From NCBI GenBank assembly GCA_015680685.1, contig MNCI01014774.1, positions 56,556 through 120,555 of the forward strand: a stretch of 64,000 nucleotides of DNA. Reading direction: 5' to 3'. The notes below the pieces were generated by a model that made no database searches, had not been told where the DNA came from, and saw only the letters and a list, made by a program, of their open reading frames with translations. Below, piece after piece: positions 21,587 through 34,487 of this stretch. This stretch comes from Gnetum montanum. Taxonomy: Eukaryota > Streptophyta > Gnetopsida > Gnetales > Gnetaceae. The stretch's first letter is position 1. The number at the start of each line of letters is the position of its first letter. Both the position numbers and the translations under genes were made by a program.

Positions 21587-23191
21587 TGAAACACCCCAAA
21601 AAATTTGAAGGCGTGCGTGCTTCACCGAGCCTTGCAGTTCACACAGTGCTATGACAGTTATTCGGGAGGAGAATGCTCTAACTTTAGGCCAGCCAGTTTG
21701 GCAAATTTTCTACTTTAGGTGTTAAATAGGCTCTACGGATCATCCTACCTATCCATCTAAGTAGTTTACCCAGCCTATGTCTTGCTCAGCAGCAATGCAT
21801 GGAGTTGACAGTAGTGCCCAGGGTGCACGAAATAGTTTGGCAAGTTTTCTAAGTCACAAAGTTTGCTATGCTATGCTACGCCTCTCTATGTAGCGTAGCA
21901 AGCTTCAGAAAATGATTGCAGAACAAAGTGCCATGCTACGCTACGCTACGCAGTGTAGCGTAGCATGGTAAGACTATACATCTAGCTCCTTCGCCCAACT
22001 TTAAGTCATTCAACAATGTCCCTTTCCGTTAGGAAGCAGCGAACCATGTCTGCTGCTACGCTACGCTGAGCTACATGGCGCAGCGAGGCGTAGCAATCCT
22101 ACAGAAGAGACAGAAGGTAGCTCAAAGGGCAGGATCAGCAAGTTTGCAAGTCTCGTGATGCAGGAAGTAAAGTTTGCAAATTGGCAAAGATTTTGGGACT
22201 AAGCCTAGTTGCTACACTATGCTACGCTACATAGCGTAGCACAGCATAGCAAGCATGCGGCCCACATATAGCGGAACACACGACAAGGTGCTACGCTACA
22301 CCAAACATGCTATGCTACGAAGCATAGTGAAGCATGCGGTGGATGTGTGAAATCAATGCACTTCACCTAATTGAATCGTTGGCACATGTCTCTAGACATT
22401 GACAGTGCAATTACCGCATAGCAGGCTCACAGTTACGGCATGGCAGACTCATAGTCACAACGGTCATGTTGGCACGTACAACATGGACAAGTCAACGTGG
22501 GCCCAAGGCACGTGGCATCCAAACTGCCTCTTTCATGCACCCTTGGTCTTATAAATACTCCAAAGAGCAACATTCAAAGGGCTTGGAATTTTTTGGACTT
22601 TTTGGTTTTTGACTCTCTCCGACTCTCTCTCTCTCGGATTCCTAGCACATTGTAACATTGAGCATTATAAGCTTTTTTTTTGACACAACAAACAGTTAGC
22701 ATTCTCAGCTAGCATTTTGCTCTATCCCCCTTCTACCACCTTGGTAGAATTTTCATATTTTCATCTTCTGAGTCCGCGCCCAAGCGTACGGTCATCTTTG
22801 TTCCACATGTCTTGGTTACTTTTGGGATCTCTGCACTTCGCAACACTGTGCAACCAATTGTATCCATCCTGACAAAGCAAACTTGTAACTCTGGAGTAGT
22901 GCATTTTTCTAACTACATTTTACTTTGTTTCCTACTTATTACTACGTTTTACTCTATTTTATGTCTTCTTTGCATTTAAGCATTACATTGCACTGTCACT
23001 TCTGTTTTCAAACTACACTTTGCAAAATGCTATATAGATGTCGACTAAGTCTCTATCTGATCGACTAGACCGTTCAGGGTGCCTTGTATCTGCTCACACC
23101 CAACACGGCCCTCTTGCGGATATGGGGTTGAAACTGTCGCACCCGTCGACCCCTTGGTGTTTTCTAGCCACTGGCATTTTTGGTCGCTACA
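21587..23191 (+). repeat. Element 2 5' LTR
   Basis: TGAAACACC to GTCGCTACA, then six bases, then the PBS. A TATA box (TTATAAATA) lies near 22550. The U3 holds five imperfect palindromes of GCTAYGCTA words. Homologous to the LTRs of elements 3 and 4 (for example TTTGGCAAGTTTTCTA, GTTGCACAACC/GTGCAACCAATTG near the end). No second copy in the same orientation bounds element 2. Confidence 0.85.
21864..22335. repeat. GCTAYGCTA imperfect palindromes in LTR U3
   Basis: Five inverted-repeat clusters: 21864-21900, 21931-21968, about 22060-22102, 22209-22251 and about 22290-22332. The best, 21931-21968, pairs CCATGCTACGCTAC with GTAGCGTAGCATGG around a ten-base centre. Each could fold as a hairpin in DNA or RNA. 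Confidence 0.82.
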
Positions 23192-23197
23192 ATTTTC

Positions 23198-23213
23198 TGG
23201 TGCTAGAAGGAGG
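23198..23213 (+). other. Primer-binding site, element 2
   Basis: TGGTGCTAGAAGGAGG, the same word as in elements 1 and 4. Confidence 0.75.
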
Positions 23214-23289
23214 ACCTGTTGGTGCCTTTTCTATGTGTCATGGTAGTTCTCTAAGCCCTCTACACCCTAATATGCATTAGCACAAACAT

Positions 23290-23875
23290 GATACCATTTT
23301 GCGGTTGTTTACGCTTTGTGCGGTGCAGATCAGTCGCCTCGACGGTTCCTCGGGAGCCCTACATAACACAAGGCCTTTGATCGCCAGTTAACTAGCCTGT
23401 CTTACGGTAGTCTTGCATGTGCTATGTATCTCATCGTGCATTAACACATCATGTGGTACAAACTGGTCACTTCGACGGTTCCTTGGGGACCCTACGAGAG
23501 GCAAAGCCTTGTTCGTTAATTAACTTGCCCATCTTACAGTAGTCTTGCATGTGCTCTGTACCCTATTGTGGACTAGCGTAAACGCGACACCCTCTTGCAG
23601 TTGTTTACGCTTTGTGTGGTACAGATCAATTGCTTCAACGGTTCCTCTGAAGCCCTGCAAGACATAAAGCCTTCTTGATCGCTAGTTGATTTTCCCACCT
23701 TATGGTAGTTTTGTATGTGCTCTATACCCTATCATGCACTGGCATAGACGCAACACCCCCTTGTGGTTGTTTACGCTCTGTGTGGTACAAATCGGTCACT
23801 TGGACAGTTCCCTGGGAGCCCGGTAAGACATAAAGCCTTTTTGATTTCTGTTTCATTGCTTTCCAATTCATTCTT
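23290..23875 (+). repeat. Leader tandem repeats, about 165 bp x 4
   Basis: Four copies of a unit recognised by TTGTTTACGCTTTGTG, GGTACAGATC and GACGGTTCC, centred near 23320, 23452, 23617 and 23782 (spacing about 132, 165 and 165). Element 4 has a single copy at about 52660-52815. Confidence 0.78.
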
Positions 23876-23901
23876 CTTGTTGTAAAACTACTTAGCTTAC
23901 A

Positions 23902-26900
23902 ATGGCTTTTTCAACTACTATTGCTAATGCCTTCAACGTGGAAGTTTCCTTCAACGTTGAAGTTCCCATCATAGTTCAAGGCACTACTGGTGTCAAACAA
24001 TTACTGAACCCAACATTGGAAACACGTTGATCCCTCAGAATCCAAAATCGAGGACCTGAGGGATTAACCTAGCAACATGAGTGTTACAGTTTCCTCTATG
24101 TAAAGGTGCAGGCAAAACTGCCCTTGGACATACACAAACTCGAGGACAAACTTAGCTTCGAGTTCGCTTACTGCAATGGGAAGAAATTTGTTCTTACTCC
24201 TAACGTTGCCTTACTTTTGACATAGACAAAGCAAGGGCTTCTAGACCAACTAATCCAGTTGATCAGGCTTAGGGAGCAAAAAGACACAGCGTCCAACCAA
24301 GATGATGCCTTTTAAGATAGATAGGAGGAACTCAATTTCCAATCAGACGAGGGAGGTCTAACCAACCCTATTCCTATCCCTCCTACCCAGTCCTTCTAGG
24401 CTAATTTGTTGTCTATTATTGCTCCCTTTGTGATTACGCCTATGCAACTGCTATGGGTAGTCATGCCAATCCCATGGCATTTCAACGCCCTCTCTCACCT
24501 GTTTCGCTTGTCTCCTTTGCAGATACTATTCCTTTACAAACTATTCAGCAGTCCATTCCTGTAGCACATCATACACCAATCACGGCTACCCTGCCACATG
24601 TTCATATCGTGCCTACTTCACAACCATACATGACTTCTGTTTCCATTCCTACATTCACGTCTGTTTCATCCACTATGGTGGGCCCTGGCCCATCCACATG
24701 GTGGGCCCCATTTGCTTCTTTGCCTATTTCGCAACCATCGTAGATGTCTTACTACATTTGCTCTCAAGCCTGCCAAGCCTCATAGATGGTACAACCCAAC
24801 ATGGGGCTATGATCTACGTTGCCATTGTTTCCTTAACAACATCACCTGCTGAGTGGTGGATAACACAAGTAGCACCGCTTGCGGGGGTCGTCCCAACGGT
24901 ACTGCCAATGGGTCACATCACCACCCCCACCATACCACAAGTGGGAGCTACCTTCGTAGCTCCCCAATCATCTACAATGGTTCCAGGTCTAGACCAAGCA
25001 TTCCAACTCATCTAGACCCTCACTAAGGAAATCAAACACCTCAAGGCTGTCAGGTCTAACATGGTACAAGTCATGGACTTCTATCAGGATGACCCCATTA
25101 GCCCTATGATACTTGCTTTGACACTACCCCCAGGGATGTCACTCCCACACTTCATGAAGTACGATGGGGAGGGAGATCCCAATGCACATCTTGTTACCTT
25201 CAGGTCTAAGTCTCTACTGTTGGAGCAATGGCCACACATGATTATTCATGTCTTCGCCATGTCTTTAGCTGGGAAAGCCTTGGATTGGTATCGCGCGCTA
25301 CCACGCTCATCCATTTCAACTTTGGAAAAGCTTGACCTAGTTCATGACATGTTTCAAGTATAACTTGAAGCTAGAAACCATGCTGGATCAGTTGATGAGT
25401 GTGAAACAAGACTCCCTAGAGCCAATCCAAAAGTTCATTCAGTGTTGGAGCACAACCCTCTATGAAATTCTCGAGCCCATCGCGGAGGCCCACTTGCTAG
25501 AAGTCTTTAAGGGCGTAGTGAACGACTTCATCAAGTTTAAGCTGTACTATCTTGCTCCTCGCTCTCTTAGTTAGGCCTTTTCTCAAACTAAGAGCATATA
25601 AGATGCGACCAAGGAAAGCAAAGACCCAGCCTACATCGCCTACAAAAAAACCTTCGCAAAGAAGGAAAAGGGTAAAACCCCAACAACCACAGTGGCCACT
25701 GTGACGATTGAGGCCAAACCCAAACCTAGCAACAATGGTAGCAAGAATAGCAAAAAATCAGCCATACCCATAGCTAACCCTACACCCAAACAGGGCTAGA
25801 TACTGCAACCTGCTATACCTATGCCTGAGACATTTGCACAACCCAAGCCCAACTTTGAGCGCAAAGATCGTTCAAAGTACACCCCACTACCTCTTAAGCC
25901 TTCATAGCTTCTGAAGTAGCTGCTGGCAACGAGATACATCTAACACAAGTAGATGTCAGAAGAAACAATTGCGAGACATCAACGCTACTACGAGCTCCAT
26001 AGGAACCCCTCTTTGGCCCTACCCAATGAGCCTCCAATTTCTAGGGGTTTCAGGCTGGAAAAGTTTTGTGACTACCACCAATAGTGTAGTCACAATACGG
26101 ATTACTTTCTGGCATTATAGGATGACATCCAAAGATTAATTGACTAAGGGAAGCTGGTGCTGGACGAAAGAAACCCAATGCATCCTGAAAACCAATCTAT
26201 GTATATATACACAGATCCCCTTAACACCAACAATGCCGATTACATAATCAACGCTATCGGCATTGACAGTGACCTTAGGCCACCCCAGTAGCCATCCATG
26301 GTCCATGTGCCTCAACGTAGTGCACCAGCACCACCAGCGGCTGGTCAAAGCTTGCAGCAACCATTTATCCTAAGAGTCCCACCACAGGCATCCACCTCTG
26401 CGCCACTTGTTAATGGAGCCACATGGCCCCACCCATTAACACCTCTAGCTCCATTTGTCATCAGGGGGCTAACACCCTCGACAGCTCCTATACCACATAA
26501 AATAGCTGAGTAGTCTTCTTGTATTAAAAGATGAGAAGTTCGCTTCATGGGTGAGATGTTGAAGGGAGGTATTGCCCAAGGTACCTCCAAGCCTATGTCT
26601 TCGTCCCCTACATCTGTGCCTTTGTCACTAAAGACGAATGTTGATACGACCACATAGCTTACGTCGCTCTGCCAACAAGGGTCTGAACCTAGATCTGAAG
26701 TGGCCCCTCCTTGGGAAATTCATCTTCCAGGACGAGTAGAAGAGGAGGAGAGTGTTAAACAAGGGGGGCCAAGATCTCTTAGACGCCCTCACTCAGGTCA
26801 AACAAGCTCTAAAACAAAAAAACACTACATTGAGCTTGTACGACCTAATTATGACATCTATCCCACACCGCAAGGCCCTGATTTGCATGTTGATAGTAAC

Positions 26901-27690
26901 TTCGGTCAATGAAGACATGCCAGTAGAGGAAGAAGCGATCTACTCTATCATGCTTCCTCTTGTGCCTGCAGAGGTAGAACAGCCTCAACTAACCTTTTGC
27001 AATGACATTATTAGGGAAGATCCCAAAGGGGGTTAGGTGACTACGACACCCCTTTTCATATCAATTCGGGTTGGCCAACACCAGACCCAAACGATACACG
27101 TTGATGATAGGGCTTCCACGAATGTCATCCATTTTTCAATTGTGGAAAAATTGGGCTTGGTCAACTAGATCAGGCCCACAATGACGTCATGTCTGAGGTC
27201 GTTCAATGGGGCGTGAGTCGTGGTGAAGGGCACAGTTCACATAAACTTCGTAGTAGGGGACCAATTCCCCACAAGGGCACCATTCATCGTGGTCGAAGAA
27301 ATTCCTAGGTTTAACCTGATCTTAGGGAGATAATGGTTGGCACAAATTAGGGCCGTTTCCTCACCCATACACTAGGAGATCCACCTACCTTACGTAGGTA
27401 GAGAGGTGGTAATCCATGGTGATGAAGTAGCAATGCAAGCGATCCATAATGTAGATGTGGAACAAGGCTAAGAGGTCATAACTTTTGAGAATGAAGCACC
27501 TATCGCAACTTACACTGACCATCTAGCAGAGGGATCAACTCAACAAGCTTATCCTCAAAACGAAAATGCATGGGTCGAGTTTCTCTTTCAAGTGGGGGGC
27601 AATGATGTAGACGAAAGCTTTGGCAAAACACCTCGACCTTATGCTTCGCTCAACCTGTGTTGGGTCAAGAAGCAACTACGCATAGCGTAG
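23902..27690 (+). pseudogene. Element 2 gag-protease (decayed)
   Basis: Begins MAFSTTIANAFNVEV and ends VKKQLRIA-stop. The gag domain (25061-25574) reads YDGEGDPNAHL, LAGKALDWYRALP, then after a frame change near 25345 FKYNLKLE. The knuckle region is near 26070 (CDYHQ, first His-type motif followed by a stop). Peptide motif copies PFILRVP and PFVIRGL are at 26360-26475. The protease (about 26750-27470) has VDDRASTNVI in place of VDDGAATNV, and LILGR then a stop. More than a dozen stops. The gene stops where element 1 does, and no RT follows. Confidence 0.78.
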
Positions 27691-27795
27691 TAACCCCACT
27701 GCTTCCTACCCAGTTGCCATCCCTTGTACGTTCACCATTTTTTTTGCTTTGCTTTGTTAACATACCATCCTTTTGGTATGTTACGCTATTGCCTG

Positions 27796-27962
27796 AAATG
27801 GCCTAAAACTATGTTGCGTGATGGCTCGAAATGGCCTAAAACTAGCAATGCCCCGAAATGGCCTAAAACTAGCATAAGTTACCAGTTAGCCATTGTTCAT
27901 GTTGTTAACACATCATTCCTTTGGCATATTACGCAATGGCCCGAAATGGCCTATAACTAGCA
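27796..27962 (+). repeat. Motif spacer after gag-protease, element 2
   Basis: Four copies of CGAAATGGCCTAAAACTAGC or close variants. Same place as in elements 1 and 4. Confidence 0.82.
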
Positions 27963-30485
27963 CATGAAAGCATGAACATTTTATACAAAATGTAGCACGT
28001 ATACAATGTACACAGTTAGCATAGAATCAATTCCTATATCATAAAATCCTCTTTGCTTTATTTAAAACTGTTGTCTTTTAAACAATGTTTGCAAAATTCA
28101 TTACACAAAAATTTAAAATTCCAAAATTCCAAAAAAATTTCATGCAGTCATGGGTTGACTCTGTTTGCATCATTTTTGCCTTTTGTTCCTGCAACATTTC
28201 CTTGTGCATCGTCTTCCCCTGCTTTGTCCTTTGCCGACTCTTCATTTCCTCCCTCTACGGGCGTTGCACCCTCATCTGGGGCTTGCATTGTGGGAGCAAA
28301 GCGTTAAGCTAGGACAACAAACGCAAACTACAATAGAGCATAAACAGTAACACGATAGAAAGCGACTAACCTAAGAAGGGCCTGTGTCCATCTTGAAGGG
28401 TATCTAGTCTAAACTGAGCCTGAGGCAATGCTAGACCTCCTTTGTCGTGATGTCTACCTAATGCCTTTTGCCTAGTTCAATGTCTACTGTAACAGCTCTC
28501 TCCCTTTCAGTGAGTGTCCACCTTGGTAGCCCCAGAGAAAAGAAGACGATCGTGATCTCTCCTATGGGAAGGATCATCTTTCAATCAGGAGATTTTGTGA
28601 CCTTTACTTGCTCTTTGAACCTAGCATAAGCCTTAGAAGTGTCGATGGCATTTATGAAGACTTCATACGTAAATGCCTCCACAGCAGTGTCTTCGTATAA
28701 CTTACGATGGGCAGCATTTTCTTGTTTATACATATGTTTATGATTTCTTTGGGTCTACCTCCATTTGTAAACCTTGATGTTGAAGTCTTTTAGATCCTGA
28801 AACTTCTGGTCTAGTAAGTCCATCTACATCTGCTGCTGTATCAATTTGCAAGTAGTCTCAACATTCTGACGCGCAACTGTCCAAAACCTGGCATGGTCTA
28901 CCATAGCTGTGCGCCAATTCTCATTTTTTAGTAGCGCGGCTATGAGGAACTCATTCCTCAACTTGAGATCCTCTACCTCGGCCCTTAGATTGGCCTCCCT
29001 TTGCTCAACCTTCTGGACCCATTTCCACAGGTTCTCGTTGACACGTTTGTACTCCCACAGGGAGCGTGCCGAGTCCAAAGCGCATTTGCAAACCTCATCA
29101 TATGTGCGACGAGATACCTCAATCACTTCCAGAGGGAATGTGGACACAGGATTAACTTTCAAAGGTCGTGTTGGGTCCCATTTGAGTCGAGAGGCTGCCA
29201 TGACACAAAGAATACACCAATCGCATTAGCATAGCATAGGTAGAAAACGCAAAAAATTTTAGCATAATGACATGAGAGCAAACAATGCTACTACTTACCC
29301 ACTTCTGGGTCCACTTTCTGAAGGTGGCTAATCATGTCATCAACAATCCCCTGCATAAATATAAACTTGTTAGGGATTTCAGCCCATGATTCCACATGAA
29401 CCGGAGAGGGTCTTGTGGCATCAGCGGTAGCATTTTTCATATAACCAAACACATTAGCAATGATCAAAATGAACTACGACAAGGCAAACATGTTGCCAAA
29501 CTCACCAATGTCCAATTGCATTCTCTCTTCTTGCTGATGCAAGACGATGGCGGTGGCCTGACCAGAGGTTCCTGCCAGGTCCATGCGAACCTCCTCTTCA
29601 TGCGCTAGTGCTTTTCCTTTAAGGAGACTAGCATCTTTTTTATTTAAGGGAGGCTCCTTTTCGCTAGTAGGAGGATTCTCTCTAATAATAAGAGCCCCTG
29701 CCTTAGCCACAGGAGCTCCTATCTTCTTGACCGGAGCCCTTCTCTCTGAGACTGGAGCCTTTGTGTCTTTATTCGTCGCCCCGTCCTAGGGGTTGACACC
29801 TCTTCATCGCCTTCTTCTTCTGCTTCTTCTTCTGATGGTTAAGAAACACATTTACATTAGCTTAAAGTAAGTTAGCCTAAGGTAGGTGCTACACTACGCT
29901 ACGCCACCTAGCGTAGCATAGCATAGTAGACAACAACAAAGTAAGCACTAAATGAAAAATGTTTACCAATAGGAGGTTGCGTCCTCTACAGTTTAACTCG
30001 TAGTCTTCGCACCTCCTCCTCTTCCACGCAAAGGGTTTCCTTAGGTGAGGGAGGCCTCTTCTGCCGCAACTTGCTAGCTGCAGTCTCAACTATGAAGTGT
30101 TCACCTCGTGATGCGTTATCATCCACGGTGGGGGGTGTCTATCCTACGTTGTTGTGGCCACAAACATTGTGGGCCACCCGATCCTTAGTCATTACAAAAA
30201 ATAACTCCCCAATTATTTCTGGGGGATCTTGGGCTCGAGTGGTTTGAAAGACCTAGCAAATCCATGGCCTAAAGATCTAGTCGCGATTTCGCACGACCCA
30301 GACTTCTTTCTCCTGAACCACTAGGAATTTCGTGAAATGCTTAAGGCAGCCTATCTAAAAGGTGTAATGGATGTTGGAACGGGACTCCGTTTTTGTACGA
30401 TGCCCCAAAATTTCAATCCACAAGCGTTTACATAGGGACTCAACCCAGTTGTAAGAGCCCCCTCCTCCATAACCTCATGTATTAT

Positions 30486-31202
30486 TCAGATCTGCTTAAG
30501 CCCCAGGACCTTTCCCTGGGTAAGCAGCTGGGAGAATGCATGAGCATGAAAAATAAGGTAAACTACCTTGCCCAATCCTTTTTCAAGATTCTCCATAGGG
30601 AGCCCCTTGCACTCCTTGGTAAGCCCTAGCCACTCCTGGATGTTCTTCTTTTGAAGGGTCAACTCAGTCTTGGACTTTGACCCTATCAGAATGCCTTCGA
30701 CGAAGATACCAAAGAGGTATGCGAACAGTTGGTCGTTGATGTTAATGACCACCTTCACGCCATGCACGTGTAGGTGAAAGCGGCTCACCTTGTCAAAAAA
30801 GGATTCAACCAGGGTGAGCATTTCGGCTGCAGGAACTTTCAAATTCAGGGCCAGGAATAGATCCATAAATCCCACCTTTTCGATGTTTTGGACCAGGGAG
30901 TCTGAGGTCCCATCGTTCAGCCAGCATTGGCTCATCTCTACTTCCCCATACTTGAAGTAGACATTCGTCCCTTGTGTCTCGGCCCTTAGATTGGCCTCCC
31001 TTTGCTCAACCTTCTGGACCCATTTCCACAGGTTCTCGTTGACACGTTTGTACTCCCACAGGGAGCGTGCCGAGTCCAAAGCGCATTTGCAAACCTCATC
31101 ATATGTGCGACGAGATACCTCAATCACTTCCAGAGGGAATGTGGACACAGGATTAACTTTCAAAGGTCGTGTTGGGTCCCATTTGAGTCGAGAGGCTGCC
31201 AT
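30486..31202 (-). CDS. Chimeric exon at tandem junction 1
   Basis: A 238-codon open frame. Residues 1-75 come from the coiled-coil exon (to QREANLRAE) and the rest from the domain exon (TQGTNVYFKYGEVE onward, then LFAYLFGIF and WLGLTKECKGLPM). The tandem junction at 30978 joins them in frame. The initial Met lies in the splice acceptor (GTCATGGCAG), so the natural exon probably starts a few bases later. Ends at a stop after VLGLKQI that is also in the parental exon. Whether it is spliced or translated is unknown. Confidence 0.6.
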   Translation of the reverse strand: MAASRLKWDPTRPLKVNPVSTFPLEVIEVSRRTYDEVCKCALDSARSLWEYKRVNENLWKWVQKVEQREANLRAETQGTNVYFKYGEVEMSQCWLNDGTSDSLVQNIEKVGFMDLFLALNLKVPAAEMLTLVESFFDKVSRFHLHVHGVKVVININDQLFAYLFGIFVEGILIGSKSKTELTLQKKNIQEWLGLTKECKGLPMENLEKGLGKVVYLIFHAHAFSQLLTQGKVLGLKQI

Positions 31203-32486
31203 GACACAAAGAATACACCAATCGCATTAGCATAGCATAGGTAGAAAACGCAAAAAATTTTAGCATAATGACATGAGAGCAAACAATGCTACTACTTACC
31301 CACTTCTGGGTCCACTTTCTGAAGGTGGCTAATCATGTCATCAACAATCCCCTGCATAAATATAAACTTGTTAGGGATTTCAGCCCATGATTCCACATGA
31401 ACCGGAGAGGGTCTTGTGGCATCAGCGGTAGCATTTTTCATATAACCAAACACATTAGCAATGATCAAAATGAACTACGACAAGGCAAACATGTTGCCAA
31501 ACTCACCAATGTCCAATTGCATTCTCTCTTCTTGCTGATGCAAGACGATGGCGGTGGCCTGACCAGAGGTTCCTGCCAGGTCCATGCGAACCTCCTCTTC
31601 ATGCGCTAGTGCTTTTCCTTTAAGGAGACTAGCATCTTTTTTATTTAAGGGAGGCTCCTTTTCGCTAGTAGGAGGATTCTCTCTAATAATAAGAGCCCCT
31701 GCCTTAGCCACAGGAGCTCCTATCTTCTTGACCGGAGCCCTTCTCTCTGAGACTGGAGCCTTTGTGTCTTTATTCGTCGCCCCGTCCTAGGGGTTGACAC
31801 CTCTTCATCGCCTTCTTCTTCTGCTTCTTCTTCTGATGGTTAAGAAACACATTTACATTAGCTTAAAGTAAGTTAGCCTAAGGTAGGTGCTACACTACGC
31901 TACGCCACCTAGCGTAGCATAGCATAGTAGACAACAACAAAGTAAGCACTAAATGAAAAATGTTTACCAATAGGAGGTTGCGTCCTCTACAGTTTAACCC
32001 GTAGTCTTCGCACCTCCTCCTCTTCCACGCAAAGGGTTTCCTTAGGTGAGGGAGGCCTCTTCTGCCGCAACTTGCTAGCTGCAGTCTCAACTATGAAGTG
32101 TTCACCTCGTGATGCGTTATCATCCACGGTGGGGGGTGTCTATCCTACGTTGTTGTGGCCACAAACATTGTGGGCCACCCGATCCTTAGTCATTACAAAA
32201 AATAACTCCCCAATTATTTCTGGGGGATCTTGGGCTCGAGTGGTTTGAAAGACCTAGCAAATCCATGGCCTAAAGATCTAGTCGCGATTTCGCACGACCC
32301 AGACTTCTTTCTCCTGAACCACTAGGAATTTCGTGAAATGCTTAAGGCAGCCTATCTAAAAGGTGTAATGGATGTTGGAACGGGACTCCGTTTTTGTACG
32401 ATGCCCCAAAATTTCAATCCACAAGCGTTTACATAGGGACTCAACCCAGTTGTAAGAGCCCCCTCCTCCATAACCTCATGTATTAT

Positions 32487-33203
32487 TCAGATCTGCTTAA
32501 GCCCCAGGACCTTTCCCTGGGTAAGCAGCTGGGAGAATGCATGAGCATGAAAAATAAGGTAAACTACCTTGCCCAATCCTTTTTCAAGATTCTCCATAGG
32601 GAGCCCCTTGCACTCCTTGGTAAGCCCTAGCCACTCCTGGATGTTCTTCTTTTGAAGGGTCAACTCAGTCTTGGACTTTGACCCTATCAGAATGCCTTCG
32701 ACGAAGATACCAAAGAGGTATGCGAACAGTTGGTCGTTGATGTTAATGACCACCTTCACGCCATGCACGTGTAGGTGAAAGCGGCTCACCTTGTCAAAAA
32801 AGGATTCAACCAGGGTGAGCATTTCGGCTGCAGGAACTTTCAAATTCAGGGCCAGGAATAGATCCATAAATCCCACCTTTTCGATGTTTTGGACCAGGGA
32901 GTCTGAGGTCCCATCGTTCAGCCAGCATTGGCTCATCTCTACTTCCCCATACTTGAAGTAGACATTCGTCCCTTGTGTCTCGGCCCTTAGATTGGCCTCC
33001 CTTTGCTCAACCTTCTGGACCCATTTCCACAGGTTCTCGTTGACACGTTTGTACTCCCACAGGGAGCGTGCCGAGTCCAAAGCGCATTTGCAAACCTCAT
33101 CATATGTGCGACGAGATACCTCAATCACTTCCAGAGGGAATGTGGACACAGGATTAACTTTCAAAGGTCGTGTTGGGTCCCATTTGAGTCGAGAGGCTGC
33201 CAT
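32487..33203 (-). CDS. Chimeric exon at tandem junction 2
   Basis: Same 238-residue open fusion as at 30486-31202, with an identical sequence; junction at 32979. Confidence 0.6.
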   Translation of the reverse strand: MAASRLKWDPTRPLKVNPVSTFPLEVIEVSRRTYDEVCKCALDSARSLWEYKRVNENLWKWVQKVEQREANLRAETQGTNVYFKYGEVEMSQCWLNDGTSDSLVQNIEKVGFMDLFLALNLKVPAAEMLTLVESFFDKVSRFHLHVHGVKVVININDQLFAYLFGIFVEGILIGSKSKTELTLQKKNIQEWLGLTKECKGLPMENLEKGLGKVVYLIFHAHAFSQLLTQGKVLGLKQI

Positions 33204-34487
33204 GACACAAAGAATACACCAATCGCATTAGCATAGCATAGGTAGAAAACGCAAAAAATTTTAGCATAATGACATGAGAGCAAACAATGCTACTACTTAC
33301 CCACTTCTGGGTCCACTTTCTGAAGGTGGCTAATCATGTCATCAACAATCCCCTGCATAAATATAAACTTGTTAGGGATTTCAGCCCATGATTCCACATG
33401 AACCGGAGAGGGTCTTGTGGCATCAGCGGTAGCATTTTTCATATAACCAAACACATTAGCAATGATCAAAATGAACTACGACAAGGCAAACATGTTGCCA
33501 AACTCACCAATGTCCAATTGCATTCTCTCTTCTTGCTGATGCAAGACGATGGCGGTGGCCTGACCAGAGGTTCCTGCCAGGTCCATGCGAACCTCCTCTT
33601 CATGCGCTAGTGCTTTTCCTTTAAGGAGACTAGCATCTTTTTTATTTAAGGGAGGCTCCTTTTCGCTAGTAGGAGGATTCTCTCTAATAATAAGAGCCCC
33701 TGCCTTAGCCACAGGAGCTCCTATCTTCTTGACCGGAGCCCTTCTCTCTGAGACTGGAGCCTTTGTGTCTTTATTCGTCGCCCCGTCCTAGGGGTTGACA
33801 CCTCTTCATCGCCTTCTTCTTCTGCTTCTTCTTCTGATGGTTAAGAAACACATTTACATTAGCTTAAAGTAAGTTAGCCTAAGGTAGGTGCTACACTACG
33901 CTACGCCACCTAGCGTAGCATAGCATAGTAGACAACAACAAAGTAAGCACTAAATGAAAAATGTTTACCAATAGGAGGTTGCGTCCTCTACAGTTTAACC
34001 CGTAGTCTTCGCACCTCCTCCTCTTCCACGCAAAGGGTTTCCTTAGGTGAGGGAGGCCTCTTCTGCCGCAACTTGCTAGCTGCAGTCTCAACTATGAAGT
34101 GTTCACCTCGTGATGCGTTATCATCCACGGTGGGGGGTGTCTATCCTACGTTGTTGTGGCCACAAACATTGTGGGCCACCCGATCCTTAGTCATTACAAA
34201 AAATAACTCCCCAATTATTTCTGGGGGATCTTGGGCTCGAGTGGTTTGAAAGACCTAGCAAATCCATGGCCTAAAGATCTAGTCGCGATTTCGCACGACC
34301 CAGACTTCTTTCTCCTGAACCACTAGGAATTTCGTGAAATGCTTAAGGCAGCCTATCTAAAAGGTGTAATGGATGTTGGAACGGGACTCCGTTTTTGTAC
34401 GATGCCCCAAAATTTCAATCCACAAGCGTTTACATAGGGACTCAACCCAGTTGTAAGAGCCCCCTCCTCCATAACCTCATGTATTAT

